Below are positions 22,349 to 30,284 of a stretch of DNA of 35,582 nt, one piece after another. The notes under the pieces were generated by a model. It searched no databases and was not told the origin of the DNA. It saw nothing but the letters and a program-made list of their open reading frames with translations. The DNA is taken from positions 1 through 35,582 of the forward strand of contig DATKQS010000025.1 in NCBI GenBank assembly GCA_035532555.1, given 5' to 3'. Made by a program: the position numbers and the translations under genes. Within the stretch, counting starts at the first letter, position 1. Each line of letters begins with the position of its first letter. The DNA comes from Thermoplasmata archaeon. GTDB taxonomy: Archaea > Thermoplasmatota > Thermoplasmata > Lutacidiplasmatales > UBA184.

Positions 22349-23662
22349 TCATAGGCCGATCCAGAGCGCGGCGAACGTGAGGCCGATGGACAGCGCGGCG
22401 ATAGGGAGGCCGTAGCGCATGAATTCGGCGAGCCGGATCGGGATGCCGGTGCGTTCGGCGCGATCCACCAGGATCAAGTTGCTGGCCGCTCCCAGGAACG
22501 TCACGTTCCCGGCGAGGGTGCTCGCCGCGCCGAGCGCGACCCATGGGATCGGGGTCGAGGCCCCGTACCCGAGGCCTGTGAGCACGGGGATCTGGAGGGC
22601 GACCCACGGGACGTTGCTGACGACCTGGGAGGCGACGACGCTCGTGGCGAAGATCGACGGGAGGGCGGAGGTGCTCGAGCTGCCCGTGGCCGGGATGGGA
22701 AGCAGGGTCTCGAGGGAGCCGATGACGCCGCCGGCAACGGCTCCCCCGACGACCACGAACAGCCCCGCGAAGAGCACGAGGATCCGCGCGTCGACCGCGC
22801 GCAGCATCGCGAGCCGCTCCTGGGACACGAAGAGCGTCGCGAGTGCCCCGCCGAGGGCGATCTCCCAGATCGGGATCGCCGGGAGGCCGAAGGAGGCCCC
22901 GCCCACATCGAGAGTGATGAGGAGGACCATCGTCGCCGGGAACAGTACGATCACCGGACGCCGCAGGATGCGGCCGCTCCACTCCCCATCCGGGAAGAGC
23001 GGCGGGGCCTCCGCGCGAAGTCGGTCGTACTCCGGCGTCGCGGGTCCCATCCGGGCCGCGAATGCCCAGCGCACGAACAGGGCGCCGAGCACGATGCTGG
23101 CCGCGATCGGAAGGAGGAGGTAGCGCAGATAGGTGCCCACGGGGGCCTGGAGCCCGCTCGAGATCGAGATCAACAGGTTCTGGGGATTTCCCATCGGGGT
23201 CAGCGCGCTGCCAATCGTGACGGCGAACGCGACCGCGAGCAGCATCGGCTTCGCGTCCATCTTCGTCCGCTTCGCGACGCCGTAGAGGAGAGGTACGGCG
23301 AGCAGCACGAGGGCGTCGTTCACGAGGAACGCAGCGGCGATGGAGAACCCCACGAAGATGACGAACGGAAGGTCCGCCGGGGAGCGCGCTTGGCCGATCA
23401 ACCAGCGGGCGGCGTGATCGAGGATCCCCTGCCGTTCGAGCGCCCCCGCGAAGACGAACAGTGCGAACAGGAACAGGAGGACGGGGGCGGCCTGGGTCAG
23501 CGCGGAGTACGTGCCGCCGAGCGACAGAGTGCTCGAAACGACGGTCCCCGCCGCCCCCACCGCGAAGATCCCCCAGATGGGCGGTCCGCGGCCGAAGAGC
23601 TGGCGCACCACGATGGCGCCGAACACCAGCGCCAGGATTGCGACGGCGACGTCGTTCGTCAC
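22349..23662 (-). CDS. ArsB/NhaD-type ion transporter (SLC13-like permease)
   Basis: This 437-aa integral membrane protein has roughly 11-12 hydrophobic segments in two similar halves. It belongs to the ion transporter superfamily that includes ArsB, NhaD and SLC13 carriers. The conserved hairpin motifs are visible: FLVNDALVLLAVPLLYG and ALTPMGNPQNLLISIS in the first half, VSNVPWVALQIPVL and NVTFLGAASNLILVD in the second. The N-D and N-P-x-N patterns form the paired ion/substrate sites. The substrate is not predictable: arsenite, Na+/H+ and dicarboxylates all occur. No arsenic-resistance genes are nearby, which weakens an arsenite assignment. The start is GTG at 23662 with GGGGTGA upstream. 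Confidence 0.87.
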   Translation of the reverse strand: MTNDVAVAILALVFGAIVVRQLFGRGPPIWGIFAVGAAGTVVSSTLSLGGTYSALTQAAPVLLFLFALFVFAGALERQGILDHAARWLIGQARSPADLPFVIFVGFSIAAAFLVNDALVLLAVPLLYGVAKRTKMDAKPMLLAVAFAVTIGSALTPMGNPQNLLISISSGLQAPVGTYLRYLLLPIAASIVLGALFVRWAFAARMGPATPEYDRLRAEAPPLFPDGEWSGRILRRPVIVLFPATMVLLITLDVGGASFGLPAIPIWEIALGGALATLFVSQERLAMLRAVDARILVLFAGLFVVVGGAVAGGVIGSLETLLPIPATGSSSTSALPSIFATSVVASQVVSNVPWVALQIPVLTGLGYGASTPIPWVALGAASTLAGNVTFLGAASNLILVDRAERTGIPIRLAEFMRYGLPIAALSIGLTFAALWIGL

Positions 23663-23695
23663 GGATCACCCCGAGGAGACCGCACGGAAGACCGG

Positions 23696-23705
23696 CTACA
23701 TATCC
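23696..23705. promoter_or_regulatory. Possible bidirectional TATA element (transporter / HNH gene)
   Basis: CTACATATCC reads as a TATA-like box on both strands (ATATGTAG on the minus strand). It is the only AT-rich patch in the 98-bp divergent gap. It would give a 14-nt leader for the transporter and a leader of about 30 nt for the HNH gene. Confidence 0.4.
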
Positions 23706-23760
23706 GACCGCCGCCAGTGGAACCGAGGGCTCATGAACCGCGAGCGACCCCTTCACGCTG

Positions 23761-24219
23761 ATGCGTCGCCGCCCACCGACCGTTCCATCCGTGACCGTCG
23801 CGCCGGGCGGGCGGATCCTGGCGCTCTCCGCGGCATGGTACTCCGACGGAGCCGACCGCCGACGGGAGGCCCGACGTGACCGACACTGCGTCGAGTGCCA
23901 CTCGGCGCTCGCCACATCGCGGACCCCGTATTGCTCTCGGGTCTGCCGATGGAAGTTCCATGGGCACTACTTCTGGGATGCGGCCCGCATCTACGTCATG
24001 CGTCGCGACCGGTACACGTGCGCGGTGTGCCGATCGCGCCGGCGGGCGCGCGAGCTCGAGGTCGATCACATTGTCGAGATTGCGCGCGGTGGAGCCGCGC
24101 TGGAGTACTCGAACCTGCAGACGATCTGCCGACCGTGCCATCGTTCGAAGACCCGAGCGTTCCTCGCATCGGTCGACCGCCGGGCAGGGCCGAGCGCAGA
24201 CGCGGTCCCCGCGGCGTAG
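23761..24219 (+). CDS. HNH endonuclease-family protein with extra zinc knuckle
   Basis: This small 152-aa protein has an HNH nuclease core at residues 87-130: C87-x2-C90, the EVDHIVEIARGG motif with D102/H103, N118, and C123-x2-C126-H127. The Cys pairs bind structural zinc, and H103, N118 and H127 supply the metal-dependent nicking site. A second cysteine set, C43, C46, C58 and C62, precedes it and looks like another zinc knuckle (HCVECHSALATSRTPYCSRVC pattern). It stands alone with no restriction methylase, transposase or reverse transcriptase beside it, and there is no group I intron context. The function may be a solitary defence or repair nuclease, or a domesticated mobile-element nuclease. 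Confidence 0.82.
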   Translation: MRRRPPTVPSVTVAPGGRILALSAAWYSDGADRRREARRDRHCVECHSALATSRTPYCSRVCRWKFHGHYFWDAARIYVMRRDRYTCAVCRSRRRARELEVDHIVEIARGGAALEYSNLQTICRPCHRSKTRAFLASVDRRAGPSADAVPAA

Positions 24220-24259
24220 CCGAGATGCGGGCCGAGGACGGCAGGCACCTCGGGTTCGA

Positions 24260-24332
24260 TGGGCTCGGCCGGATTCGAACCGGCGATCTTCGCTGTGTGA
24301 GAGCGACGTCTTAACCGCTGGACTACGAGCCC
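24260..24332 (-). tRNA. tRNA-Val (CAC anticodon)
   Basis: On the minus strand the acceptor stem GGGCTCG pairs with CGAGCCC, with discriminator A. The D arm has GTC/GAC, the anticodon stem TCGCT/AGCGA closes the loop CTCACAC with anticodon CAC, and the T arm is GCCGG-TTCGAAT-CCGGC. There is no intron and no encoded CCA. The gene lies between the HNH gene and lysO and reads GTG codons. Confidence 0.95.
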
Positions 24333-24357
24333 GCGCGCCGACGCGAGGGTCGTCCGA

Positions 24358-24365
24358 CCTTTAAG
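24358..24365 (-). promoter_or_regulatory. TATA-like box of tRNA-Val
   Basis: CTTAAAGG on the minus strand is centred about 30 nt before the tRNA's 5' end. It sits a few bases beyond the lysO stop codon and closely resembles the box before tRNA-Cys. Confidence 0.55.
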
Positions 24366-24369
24366 ACTG

Positions 24370-25236
24370 CTACAGAGGGAGCAGGAGGAAGGCAGGCACG
24401 AGGAGGCTCGCCACGACCGTCAGGATGAGGCCGCTCCCAAGCGCGAGGCTTCCGGCGTCGGCCTCTCCGTAGCGCACCACGAAGTACAGCGTCGTGTCCA
24501 TCGCGGTCGCGCCTCCCATCGCGGCCAGTCCCTCTCCCTTCACCCGTCGCCCCACGACCGGAGCGAGCACCATCGTCAGGTTCTCGCGGAGGAAGTTGGC
24601 GAGGAAGGCGACGAGCCCCAGGGTCGCGCCGAGTCGCGCCGCGACGAGGGGGCCATCGAGCGTGTACCAGCCGAACCCGGAGGACATCGCGAGGCTCGCC
24701 GCGGCGCCGGTGCCGGTTGCGAGCGCATAGATTCCCCCGGCGATGAGCGCACCGGTGATGGCTGCGACCACCGGCACCCACACCCGGCGCAGGGTCTCCC
24801 AATGCAATCGGATCCCGAGGCCCACCAGGGCGAGGAGGATGTACAGGGCGTACGGGATCGCGCTAGCTGCGGGCAGCGGGAGGACGAGCGCCACGGCGTA
24901 ACCGGCGAACAGCGCCCCGATCAGGACGACGGAGAGCGGAACGCGTTCGGGTGCCTGGGGCAGCGCGCGAGCGGGACCGACGACCGTGCGATGCGGCAAT
25001 ACCGCGTAGATCGCGAGCGTGCAGGCCAGGATGAGGCCGGCGAACCCGATCGCCAGTACCACGCTCGGAGCGAGCGTGGCGGGGCTGACGTCGGTCAGCG
25101 AGGCACCGAGGAGGAAGACGAGCGCGACGATGGTGGCGATCGTGGCGCGCAGGATCCATGGAGTGCTCGGGCGCCAACGCCATCCTACGAGGTAGCCCGC
25201 GACGAACGCGACGTAGAGGAACGGATCGAACTCCAC
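24370..25236 (-). CDS. lysO: LysO-family (DUF340) lysine exporter
   Basis: This 288-aa membrane protein matches LysO (formerly YbjE), which exports L-lysine and its toxic analogues. About eight hydrophobic segments are visible. The diagnostic part is the second half: SSGFGWYTLDGPLVAARLGA, then FLANFLRENLTMVLAPVVGR and GGATAMDTTLYFVVRYG, which carry the conserved acidic and small residues of the family. As in many archaea and bacteria, both halves are in one polypeptide. The start is GTG at 25236, 7 nt after the purA stop, so it is likely co-transcribed with purA. Substrate assignment rests on the family. Confidence 0.87.
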   Translation of the reverse strand: MEFDPFLYVAFVAGYLVGWRWRPSTPWILRATIATIVALVFLLGASLTDVSPATLAPSVVLAIGFAGLILACTLAIYAVLPHRTVVGPARALPQAPERVPLSVVLIGALFAGYAVALVLPLPAASAIPYALYILLALVGLGIRLHWETLRRVWVPVVAAITGALIAGGIYALATGTGAAASLAMSSGFGWYTLDGPLVAARLGATLGLVAFLANFLRENLTMVLAPVVGRRVKGEGLAAMGGATAMDTTLYFVVRYGEADAGSLALGSGLILTVVASLLVPAFLLLPL

Positions 25237-25243
25237 CGTCGGC

Positions 25244-26587
25244 TCAGCCCTTCCATCGACGGACGCTCGGTGAGGGCGGCGCGCCGGGGACTCCTCGGCC
25301 GAGACGGACGGTGGCGTCGCGCGCGGCCCCGAAGCTGACGAACTCGATCGGGACCCCCGTCTCCTCGGTCACAAAGGAGAGGAAGGCGCGCAGCTCCGCG
25401 GGCAGCGCCCCGGCGCCTTCCTCACGGAGGCGCTCGAGCAGTCGCGGGTGAAACTCCCCCCACGCGGGCAGTCGCTCGTAGACGGGGTGGACCTCGCCGA
25501 GATCGTCCGCGGAGGTCGGCGGCCGATCCGTGAGCGACGAGCCATCGGGCAGCTCGTATCGCACGCACACGGGGACCTCGGGGAGGCCTCCGAGCACATC
25601 GACCTTCGTGATCGCGAGAGCGGTGAACCCGTTCAGCCGGGCCGCATAGCGCAGCAGGACGAGATCGAGCCAGCCGCACTCGCGGGGCCGACCGGTCGTG
25701 GCGCCTCGCTCGCCGCCGACACGTTGCAGGTACTCGCCGAGCTCGCCCTCCACTCGCGTCGGGAACGGTCCTGCCCCGACCCGCGTCGAGTACGCCTTCG
25801 AGACGCCCACGATCCGGTCGACGGCGAGCGGAGGGATCCCGCTGCCGACCAGGGCTCCGGCGCTCGTGGGATGGGAGCTCGTGACGTACGGATAGGTGCC
25901 GAAGTCGATGTCGAGGAGGGCGCTCTGGGCGCCTTCCAACAGGATCCGGTCGCCCCGGCCGATCGCCTCCCATAGGATCGGTTCGGTGGGCCCGATGTAC
26001 GGGGCGAGCCGGCTACCGACCTCGATCAGGGTCGACGCCAACTGTTCGCGCGGAGGAAGGTTCGGGAGCTGGGTCTTGCGAGCGTAGAGCAGTTCGAGGC
26101 GTTGACGCAGAGTCGCGGGGCGGTCGAGGTCTCCGAGCCGAATCCCCCATCGACCGTACCGATCGGAGTACGCCGGGCCGATGCCGCGTCCCGTCGTGCC
26201 GAGACCGGCCGCGGGGGATTGCTGGGTGCGAAGCTCATCCTCCCAGGCATCCTCGATCTCGTGGAGGGGGAGCAGCACATGGGCCCGATCGGAGAGCAGG
26301 AGTTTTCCGCGGAACAGACCGCGCTCCTCGAGAGCCCGAAGCTCCTCCTCGAGCTTCATCGGCTGAACGACCATCCCGGGCCCGCTGATCCCGGTCACTC
26401 CACGCCGCAGGACCCCGCAGGCGAGCTGGTGCAGGACCACAACGCCTTCGGGCAGGTGAATGGAGTGCCCCGCGTTGGGGCCACCGCCGGTGCGCACGAC
26501 GTACTGGGCGTCGGCCGCGAGAAAGTCCGTGATCTTGCCCTTCGCTTCGTCACCGAACTGGGCACCCACCACGATGGTGACCGGCAT
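25244..26587 (-). CDS. purA: Adenylosuccinate synthetase
   Basis: This 447-aa enzyme joins IMP and aspartate using GTP, the first committed step to AMP. The N-terminal active-site loop is VVGAQFGDEAKGKI, with D13 as catalytic base and the GDExKGK phosphate loop. GGGPNAGHSIH carries the catalytic histidine. Further on are GTTGRGIGPAYSDR, LEGAQSALLDIDFGTYPYVT and STRVGAGPFPT, all diagnostic. The length is normal for the full-size type (about 430 aa). The ATG at 26587 starts at the first strand. An upstream in-frame GTG at 26602 is less likely because it would add five residues with no homology. First gene of a purA-lysO unit. Confidence 0.96.
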   Translation of the reverse strand: MPVTIVVGAQFGDEAKGKITDFLAADAQYVVRTGGGPNAGHSIHLPEGVVVLHQLACGVLRRGVTGISGPGMVVQPMKLEEELRALEERGLFRGKLLLSDRAHVLLPLHEIEDAWEDELRTQQSPAAGLGTTGRGIGPAYSDRYGRWGIRLGDLDRPATLRQRLELLYARKTQLPNLPPREQLASTLIEVGSRLAPYIGPTEPILWEAIGRGDRILLEGAQSALLDIDFGTYPYVTSSHPTSAGALVGSGIPPLAVDRIVGVSKAYSTRVGAGPFPTRVEGELGEYLQRVGGERGATTGRPRECGWLDLVLLRYAARLNGFTALAITKVDVLGGLPEVPVCVRYELPDGSSLTDRPPTSADDLGEVHPVYERLPAWGEFHPRLLERLREEGAGALPAELRAFLSFVTEETGVPIEFVSFGAARDATVRLGRGVPGAPPSPSVRRWKG

Positions 26588-26659
26588 GGAACTTGGACCC
26601 ACTGAACCGGGAGGGGAGAAAGTAGATGGCCCTTGTGCCCCGGCCGCGGCGCGCTCCGT

Positions 26660-27745
26660 TCAGCCGAATCCCTGGGCCGCTCGTGCGCGCTCGATCTGGG
26701 TGTCCCGGAGCTGACGGACCCGTCGCGCCAATTCGGGCGAAACGAGGTAGGCCCCGGCGAATAGCTCGATCCCCCATGTGAGGGCTTCGAGATCGCGTTC
26801 TTCGGGGTGCCGACCGAGGAAACGGAGATATTCGAGGGCGCGCTCGGCGACCTCACGGCGCGGTGCGCCGCCGCGGATCCCGGCCCCGATGGTGTCGATC
26901 CGTACGAGCTTCTCGAAGTGATCGGCGAGGTGTTCGAGCCAGTCCGCGTACGCGGGCGGGCCTCGGCTCCGGGCGATGACCGCGAGCCGCCGTCGATCTT
27001 CCTCGGCATCCCGCAGCCAGCCGAGGTCCATCGTGCGGTTCCGGCCATGGTGACGGTAGCAGGTCAGCCGCTGACCGTCCACAAAGATCCCACGAGGAGA
27101 AAGGAGGCCGATCATGAATGCGGGCAGGTCCGGGACGTACTGCGCGGCGTCGAGGATCGACGCGAGTTCGCCCACGGCATCCTCGCGGCGCAGCGCCATC
27201 GAACTGAGGTTGAAGTCCGACTGGGCCTGGATCAACTGGGGAAGTCGCTCGATCTTGTCCGCCGAAGGGATGTACCACCCCTCCTCGGGGACATCGAGCG
27301 CAGACTCGTGGAGCCGCCACAGCTCCGGTGGCACCGGGGCGCCCTCCCGGTCGATCACCACCGATCGGTTGTGGTAGAAGCCGAGGTCGGGATGAGTCCG
27401 GTACACGTCGATCAGGCGTTCGAGGCGCTGCGGAGCGTAGAGATCATCGTCGTCCAGGAACGTGACGATCGGCGCTCGTGCGTCCCGGATCGCGCCGAGC
27501 ACCCAGCGCCCGATGTGCTGTTGTGGATCGAACCGGCGCCGGACCCCCTCCTCATCGAGCCAGCGGTCGAGCGCAGGATCTTCGAAGTTCTTCAGCACGA
27601 GCACTTCGAAAGAACCTCGGGGGAGTCGCTGGTCCAGTACCGAACGGACCGCCGAAGCGAGGTAGGTTCGGCGCGAGTACGCGCCGACGATGACGCTGAC
27701 CGACGGGGCCGGCGCACGTCGCTCCGTCTCGCTCGGGCTCGTCAT
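26660..27745 (-). CDS. Family 2 glycosyltransferase
   Basis: This 361-aa GT-A fold glycosyltransferase starts with SVSVIVGAYSRRTYLASAVR (residues 15-34). It has the metal/nucleotide-sugar-binding acidic run FLDDDDLY (97-103) and continues with RLERLIDVYRTHPDLGFYHN. No transmembrane helix follows, so it is probably a soluble or peripheral cytoplasmic enzyme acting on a lipid-linked or nucleotide-activated sugar. The C-terminal 120 residues are helical and Arg-rich. ATG at 27745 is preferred because a TATA box lies about 33 nt upstream. It stands alone on the minus strand, a few kb from the larger glycan gene block. Donor and acceptor are unknown. Confidence 0.85.
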   Translation of the reverse strand: MTSPSETERRAPAPSVSVIVGAYSRRTYLASAVRSVLDQRLPRGSFEVLVLKNFEDPALDRWLDEEGVRRRFDPQQHIGRWVLGAIRDARAPIVTFLDDDDLYAPQRLERLIDVYRTHPDLGFYHNRSVVIDREGAPVPPELWRLHESALDVPEEGWYIPSADKIERLPQLIQAQSDFNLSSMALRREDAVGELASILDAAQYVPDLPAFMIGLLSPRGIFVDGQRLTCYRHHGRNRTMDLGWLRDAEEDRRRLAVIARSRGPPAYADWLEHLADHFEKLVRIDTIGAGIRGGAPRREVAERALEYLRFLGRHPEERDLEALTWGIELFAGAYLVSPELARRVRQLRDTQIERARAAQGFG

Positions 27746-27773
27746 ACCGGCCCTCTCCGACGTGCGATACGTG

Positions 27774-27781
27774 CCATATAC
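27774..27781 (-). promoter_or_regulatory. TATA box of the GT2 glycosyltransferase gene
   Basis: GTATATGG on the minus strand is a near-ideal archaeal TATA box about 33 nt before the ATG at 27745. The divergent aminotransferase has its own box at 27854-27860. Confidence 0.6.
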
Positions 27782-27853
27782 CCTCGCTCCGACAACTGGG
27801 CAGGTTCGTGCGGGCGAAGGGCCGAGTGAGACCCCGCACGGTCTTGCCAAAGG

Positions 27854-27860
27854 GTAAATG
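27854..27860 (+). promoter_or_regulatory. TATA-like box of the class I aminotransferase gene
   Basis: GTAAATG is centred 26 nt before the ATG at 27883, exactly the spacing expected for a leaderless mRNA. Confidence 0.5.
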
Positions 27861-27882
27861 GTAGGCCGACCGTCGCGCGAGA

Positions 27883-29016
27883 ATGGTCGCGCATCGAGCG
27901 CGCGAGGTCGACATCTCGGGCATCCGACGGATGTTTGAGGCCGCTCCCCCGACGGCGATCAACCTCGGGCTCGGCGAGCCGAACTTCGAGCCCCCCGGCG
28001 CCGTGCTCGATGCCTACTGCCACGCTGTCCGCAATGGAGGGAACCACTACGGCCCCTCCGCGGGTCTTCCGGCGTTGCGGCAGAAGATCGCGGAGCGATA
28101 CCGCGCCCGGGCTCCCGAGACGAGCCGAGACAATGTAATCGTCACCGCGGGCGGATCGGAGGCGCTGATGGCGACTGCGTTCGCGCTGTACGACCCCGGG
28201 GACGAGATCCTCGTCCCAGACCCGGGCTTTGTTCTGTACGCGCCCCACGCCCGACTCCTCGGAGCGGAACCGGTGGCGTACGCGCTCGACGAGAAGCGTG
28301 CCTTCCTGCCCGACATCGGATCGATCGAGCGGCTCGTGACCGCACGCACCCGGGTGATCGTGATCAACAGCCCATCGAACCCGACCGGCGCGGTCCTTCC
28401 GGAGAAGACGGTCGAGGAGATCATCGCGCTCGCGGAACGGCACGATCTGCACATCGTCTCCGATGAGGTGTACGATCAGATCGTCTACGACAGACCGGCG
28501 ACGTCGTTCTGGGGCCGAACCGATCGCGCGGTCGTGGTGAACTCCTTCAGCAAGACACTCGCGGCGACCGGATGGCGGGTCGGGTTCCTCATCGCTCCGC
28601 GCGCCCTCGCGGTCGAGATCAACAAAATGCACTACCACATCGTAGCCTGCGCCTCCACGCCCGCCCAGAGCGCCGTCCTCGCCGGGCTCGAGGGCGGACT
28701 GAGCTCGACGCGGGCGATGACCCGGGAGTTCCAGGCGCGACGGGCGATCGTGCTCCGCGAGCTCGCACGTTGCCCAGGAATGACGTGCGTTCCGCCGGCC
28801 GGCGCGTTCTACGCCTTCCCTCGATTCTCTTGGCCGGAGACCGCGACGGAAGCGGCGCAGGCGCTCCTCTCCCGGGGCCTCATCACGACGCCAGGCGATG
28901 CCTTCGGGTCACGGGGGGCGAAGCATCTGCGCATCTCCTTCGCGGCATCGCGCACGGATCTTACGCGTGGGCTCGCCATCCTCCGCGAGTACGCCCAGGA
29001 GGCGAACCGCGCTTGA
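27883..29016 (+). CDS. Class I/II PLP-dependent aminotransferase (aspartate-type)
   Basis: This 377-aa fold-type I aminotransferase has INLGLGEPNFEPP near the N-terminus, NHYGPSAGLPALRQKIA, the PLP-phosphate region VTAGGSEALMATAFAL, and NSPSNPTGAV with the Asn that contacts the cofactor ring. SDEVYDQIVY follows. The PLP Schiff-base lysine is K224 in NSFSKTLAATGWRVG, and the substrate-carboxylate Arg is in LRISFAAS. It resembles archaeal aspartate and aromatic amino-acid aminotransferases, so the exact amino acid cannot be told. The C-terminal stop overlaps the start of a small downstream ORF (TGATG). Confidence 0.93.
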   Translation: MVAHRAREVDISGIRRMFEAAPPTAINLGLGEPNFEPPGAVLDAYCHAVRNGGNHYGPSAGLPALRQKIAERYRARAPETSRDNVIVTAGGSEALMATAFALYDPGDEILVPDPGFVLYAPHARLLGAEPVAYALDEKRAFLPDIGSIERLVTARTRVIVINSPSNPTGAVLPEKTVEEIIALAERHDLHIVSDEVYDQIVYDRPATSFWGRTDRAVVVNSFSKTLAATGWRVGFLIAPRALAVEINKMHYHIVACASTPAQSAVLAGLEGGLSSTRAMTREFQARRAIVLRELARCPGMTCVPPAGAFYAFPRFSWPETATEAAQALLSRGLITTPGDAFGSRGAKHLRISFAASRTDLTRGLAILREYAQEANRA

Positions 29017-29150
29017 TGCCCCGCCTCATCGCGTTCGGGCTGCGGACCCTATCGATCATGCGCCCGGAGCCGGTGCGGCGCGATATCGAGCATATCGCGG
29101 GAGAGCTCGAGCGGCTGGATCGAATGGGCCCGCGATCAGTCCAGCACTGA
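29016..29150 (+). CDS. Small coupled ORF of unknown function (44 aa)
   Basis: ATG at 29016 shares its A with the aminotransferase stop codon (TGATG), and the frame runs 44 codons: MPRLIAFGLRTLSIMRPEPV, then RRDIEHIAGELERLDRMG. An N-terminal hydrophobic/basic stretch and a charged C-terminal helix are visible, with no known motif. Termination-reinitiation would make it along with the aminotransferase. Its last 15 nt overlap the 3' end of the opposite-strand glycosyltransferase gene. It could be a chance frame, but the exact stop/start overlap and helix-like composition favour a real small protein. Confidence 0.4.
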   Translation: MPRLIAFGLRTLSIMRPEPVRRDIEHIAGELERLDRMGPRSVQH

Positions 29151-30284
29151 CCGGTAGAGCGCGCGGTGGCGATCCGTCACGACGTTCCAGTCGTACGCTC
29201 GGACGCGTTCGGAAGCAACGACGGTCCGGCGTCGGGTGTCCTCGGATCCGACGAAAGCCTCCCGAAGACCGTCAGCGAGACGTTCCGCGTCGCCGTACGG
29301 AACGAGGCAACCCGCGCGGCCCCCGTCGAGGACCTCGGGAACTCCTCCGACGGCGGTCGCGACGATCGGCACCCCGGCGGCCATCGACTCGAGGAGGACG
29401 AGCCCGAAGGCCTCCCACTCGGACGGAAGCACGAACACGGACGCGCCCCGGACGATGGCGCGGTAGTGATCCGCATCGTTGACGTGCCCGAGGAAGCGTA
29501 CGATATCGGCGACCCCGCGCTCGCGGGCCCGTGCTTCCACCGTCGCCCGTTCCCCCCAGTCCGATCCCATCAAGAGGAGCGGTCGCCGCTCGCTGGGAGG
29601 GAGCCGGGCCAACGCGTCCACCAGCAGAGGGAGCCCCTTGTTCGGCGCGATCCGACCGACGAAGAGGAAGTAGCCGCTCGGCAGATCATCGATGGATCGT
29701 GCCGACGTCTTCCCCCACAGTGACAGATCGATCCCGGGCGGAATGATGTGGATGCGATCGGCGGGGGCGAACTCCCCGACAAGCCTCGCCTCGAGTCTGG
29801 TCTCGACCACCAGAGCGCGAGCGACCCGATAGGCGCTCGCCCCGAAACCGACGTCCTGGACTCGCAACAGGCCCCGACGCAACGCGTTCTCGCTCGCGTC
29901 GGCCGGGTGATAATGCGTGGACACGACGAGCGGCACCTGTCGCTCCCACGCGACGAGCGCGCTCTGCAGGACGTGTCCATAGCGATGCGAATGCGCGTGG
30001 ATCACGTCCGCATCGCTACTCGCGAGCGCATCGATCAGGCCGATCATCGAGGGCATGCTGACACCGGGGACCGGGTAGCGGCGCAGTCGGAATCGCTCTA
30101 CCGGCATGCCGTCGACGACCGGCGCCCAGTCGGTCCGACGCTCCCAACGCCCTTCGTCGTAGAGGTCACTCGCGTAGACGCGCACTGGGTCCCCGCGGGC
30201 GACACAGCGCCGCCCGACCTCGCGTACGCAGGTCTCCACGCCTCCCGGTGCGTCGAAGCGAAACGTCACCTGAGCGATCTTCAC
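29136..30284 (-). CDS. Family 4 glycosyltransferase (distal gene)
   Basis: This 382-aa GT-B fold retaining glycosyltransferase begins KIAQVTFRFDAPGGVETCVR, the usual GT4 opening with a Gly-rich loop. The acceptor domain ends near 180. The donor domain has FLFVGRIAPNKGLPLLVDAL and the E-x7-E motif with E291 and E299 in PSEWEAFGLVLLES, then AVGGVPEVLDGGRAGCLVP. The start GTG at 30284 overlaps the stop of the upstream GT4 gene (GTGA), so they are translationally coupled. The two GT4 proteins are clearly related, probably by an old duplication. Donor sugar unknown, cytoplasmic. Confidence 0.92.
   Translation of the reverse strand: MKIAQVTFRFDAPGGVETCVREVGRRCVARGDPVRVYASDLYDEGRWERRTDWAPVVDGMPVERFRLRRYPVPGVSMPSMIGLIDALASSDADVIHAHSHRYGHVLQSALVAWERQVPLVVSTHYHPADASENALRRGLLRVQDVGFGASAYRVARALVVETRLEARLVGEFAPADRIHIIPPGIDLSLWGKTSARSIDDLPSGYFLFVGRIAPNKGLPLLVDALARLPPSERRPLLLMGSDWGERATVEARARERGVADIVRFLGHVNDADHYRAIVRGASVFVLPSEWEAFGLVLLESMAAGVPIVATAVGGVPEVLDGGRAGCLVPYGDAERLADGLREAFVGSEDTRRRTVVASERVRAYDWNVVTDRHRALYRSVLD

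Noticed and set aside
21363-23915. An 850-codon minus-strand open frame through the aminotransferase and transporter genes
   Set aside because: It is an out-of-frame shadow in high-GC DNA. The translation is Arg/Gly/Pro-rich with no domain, while two well-conserved proteins occupy another frame of the same strand.
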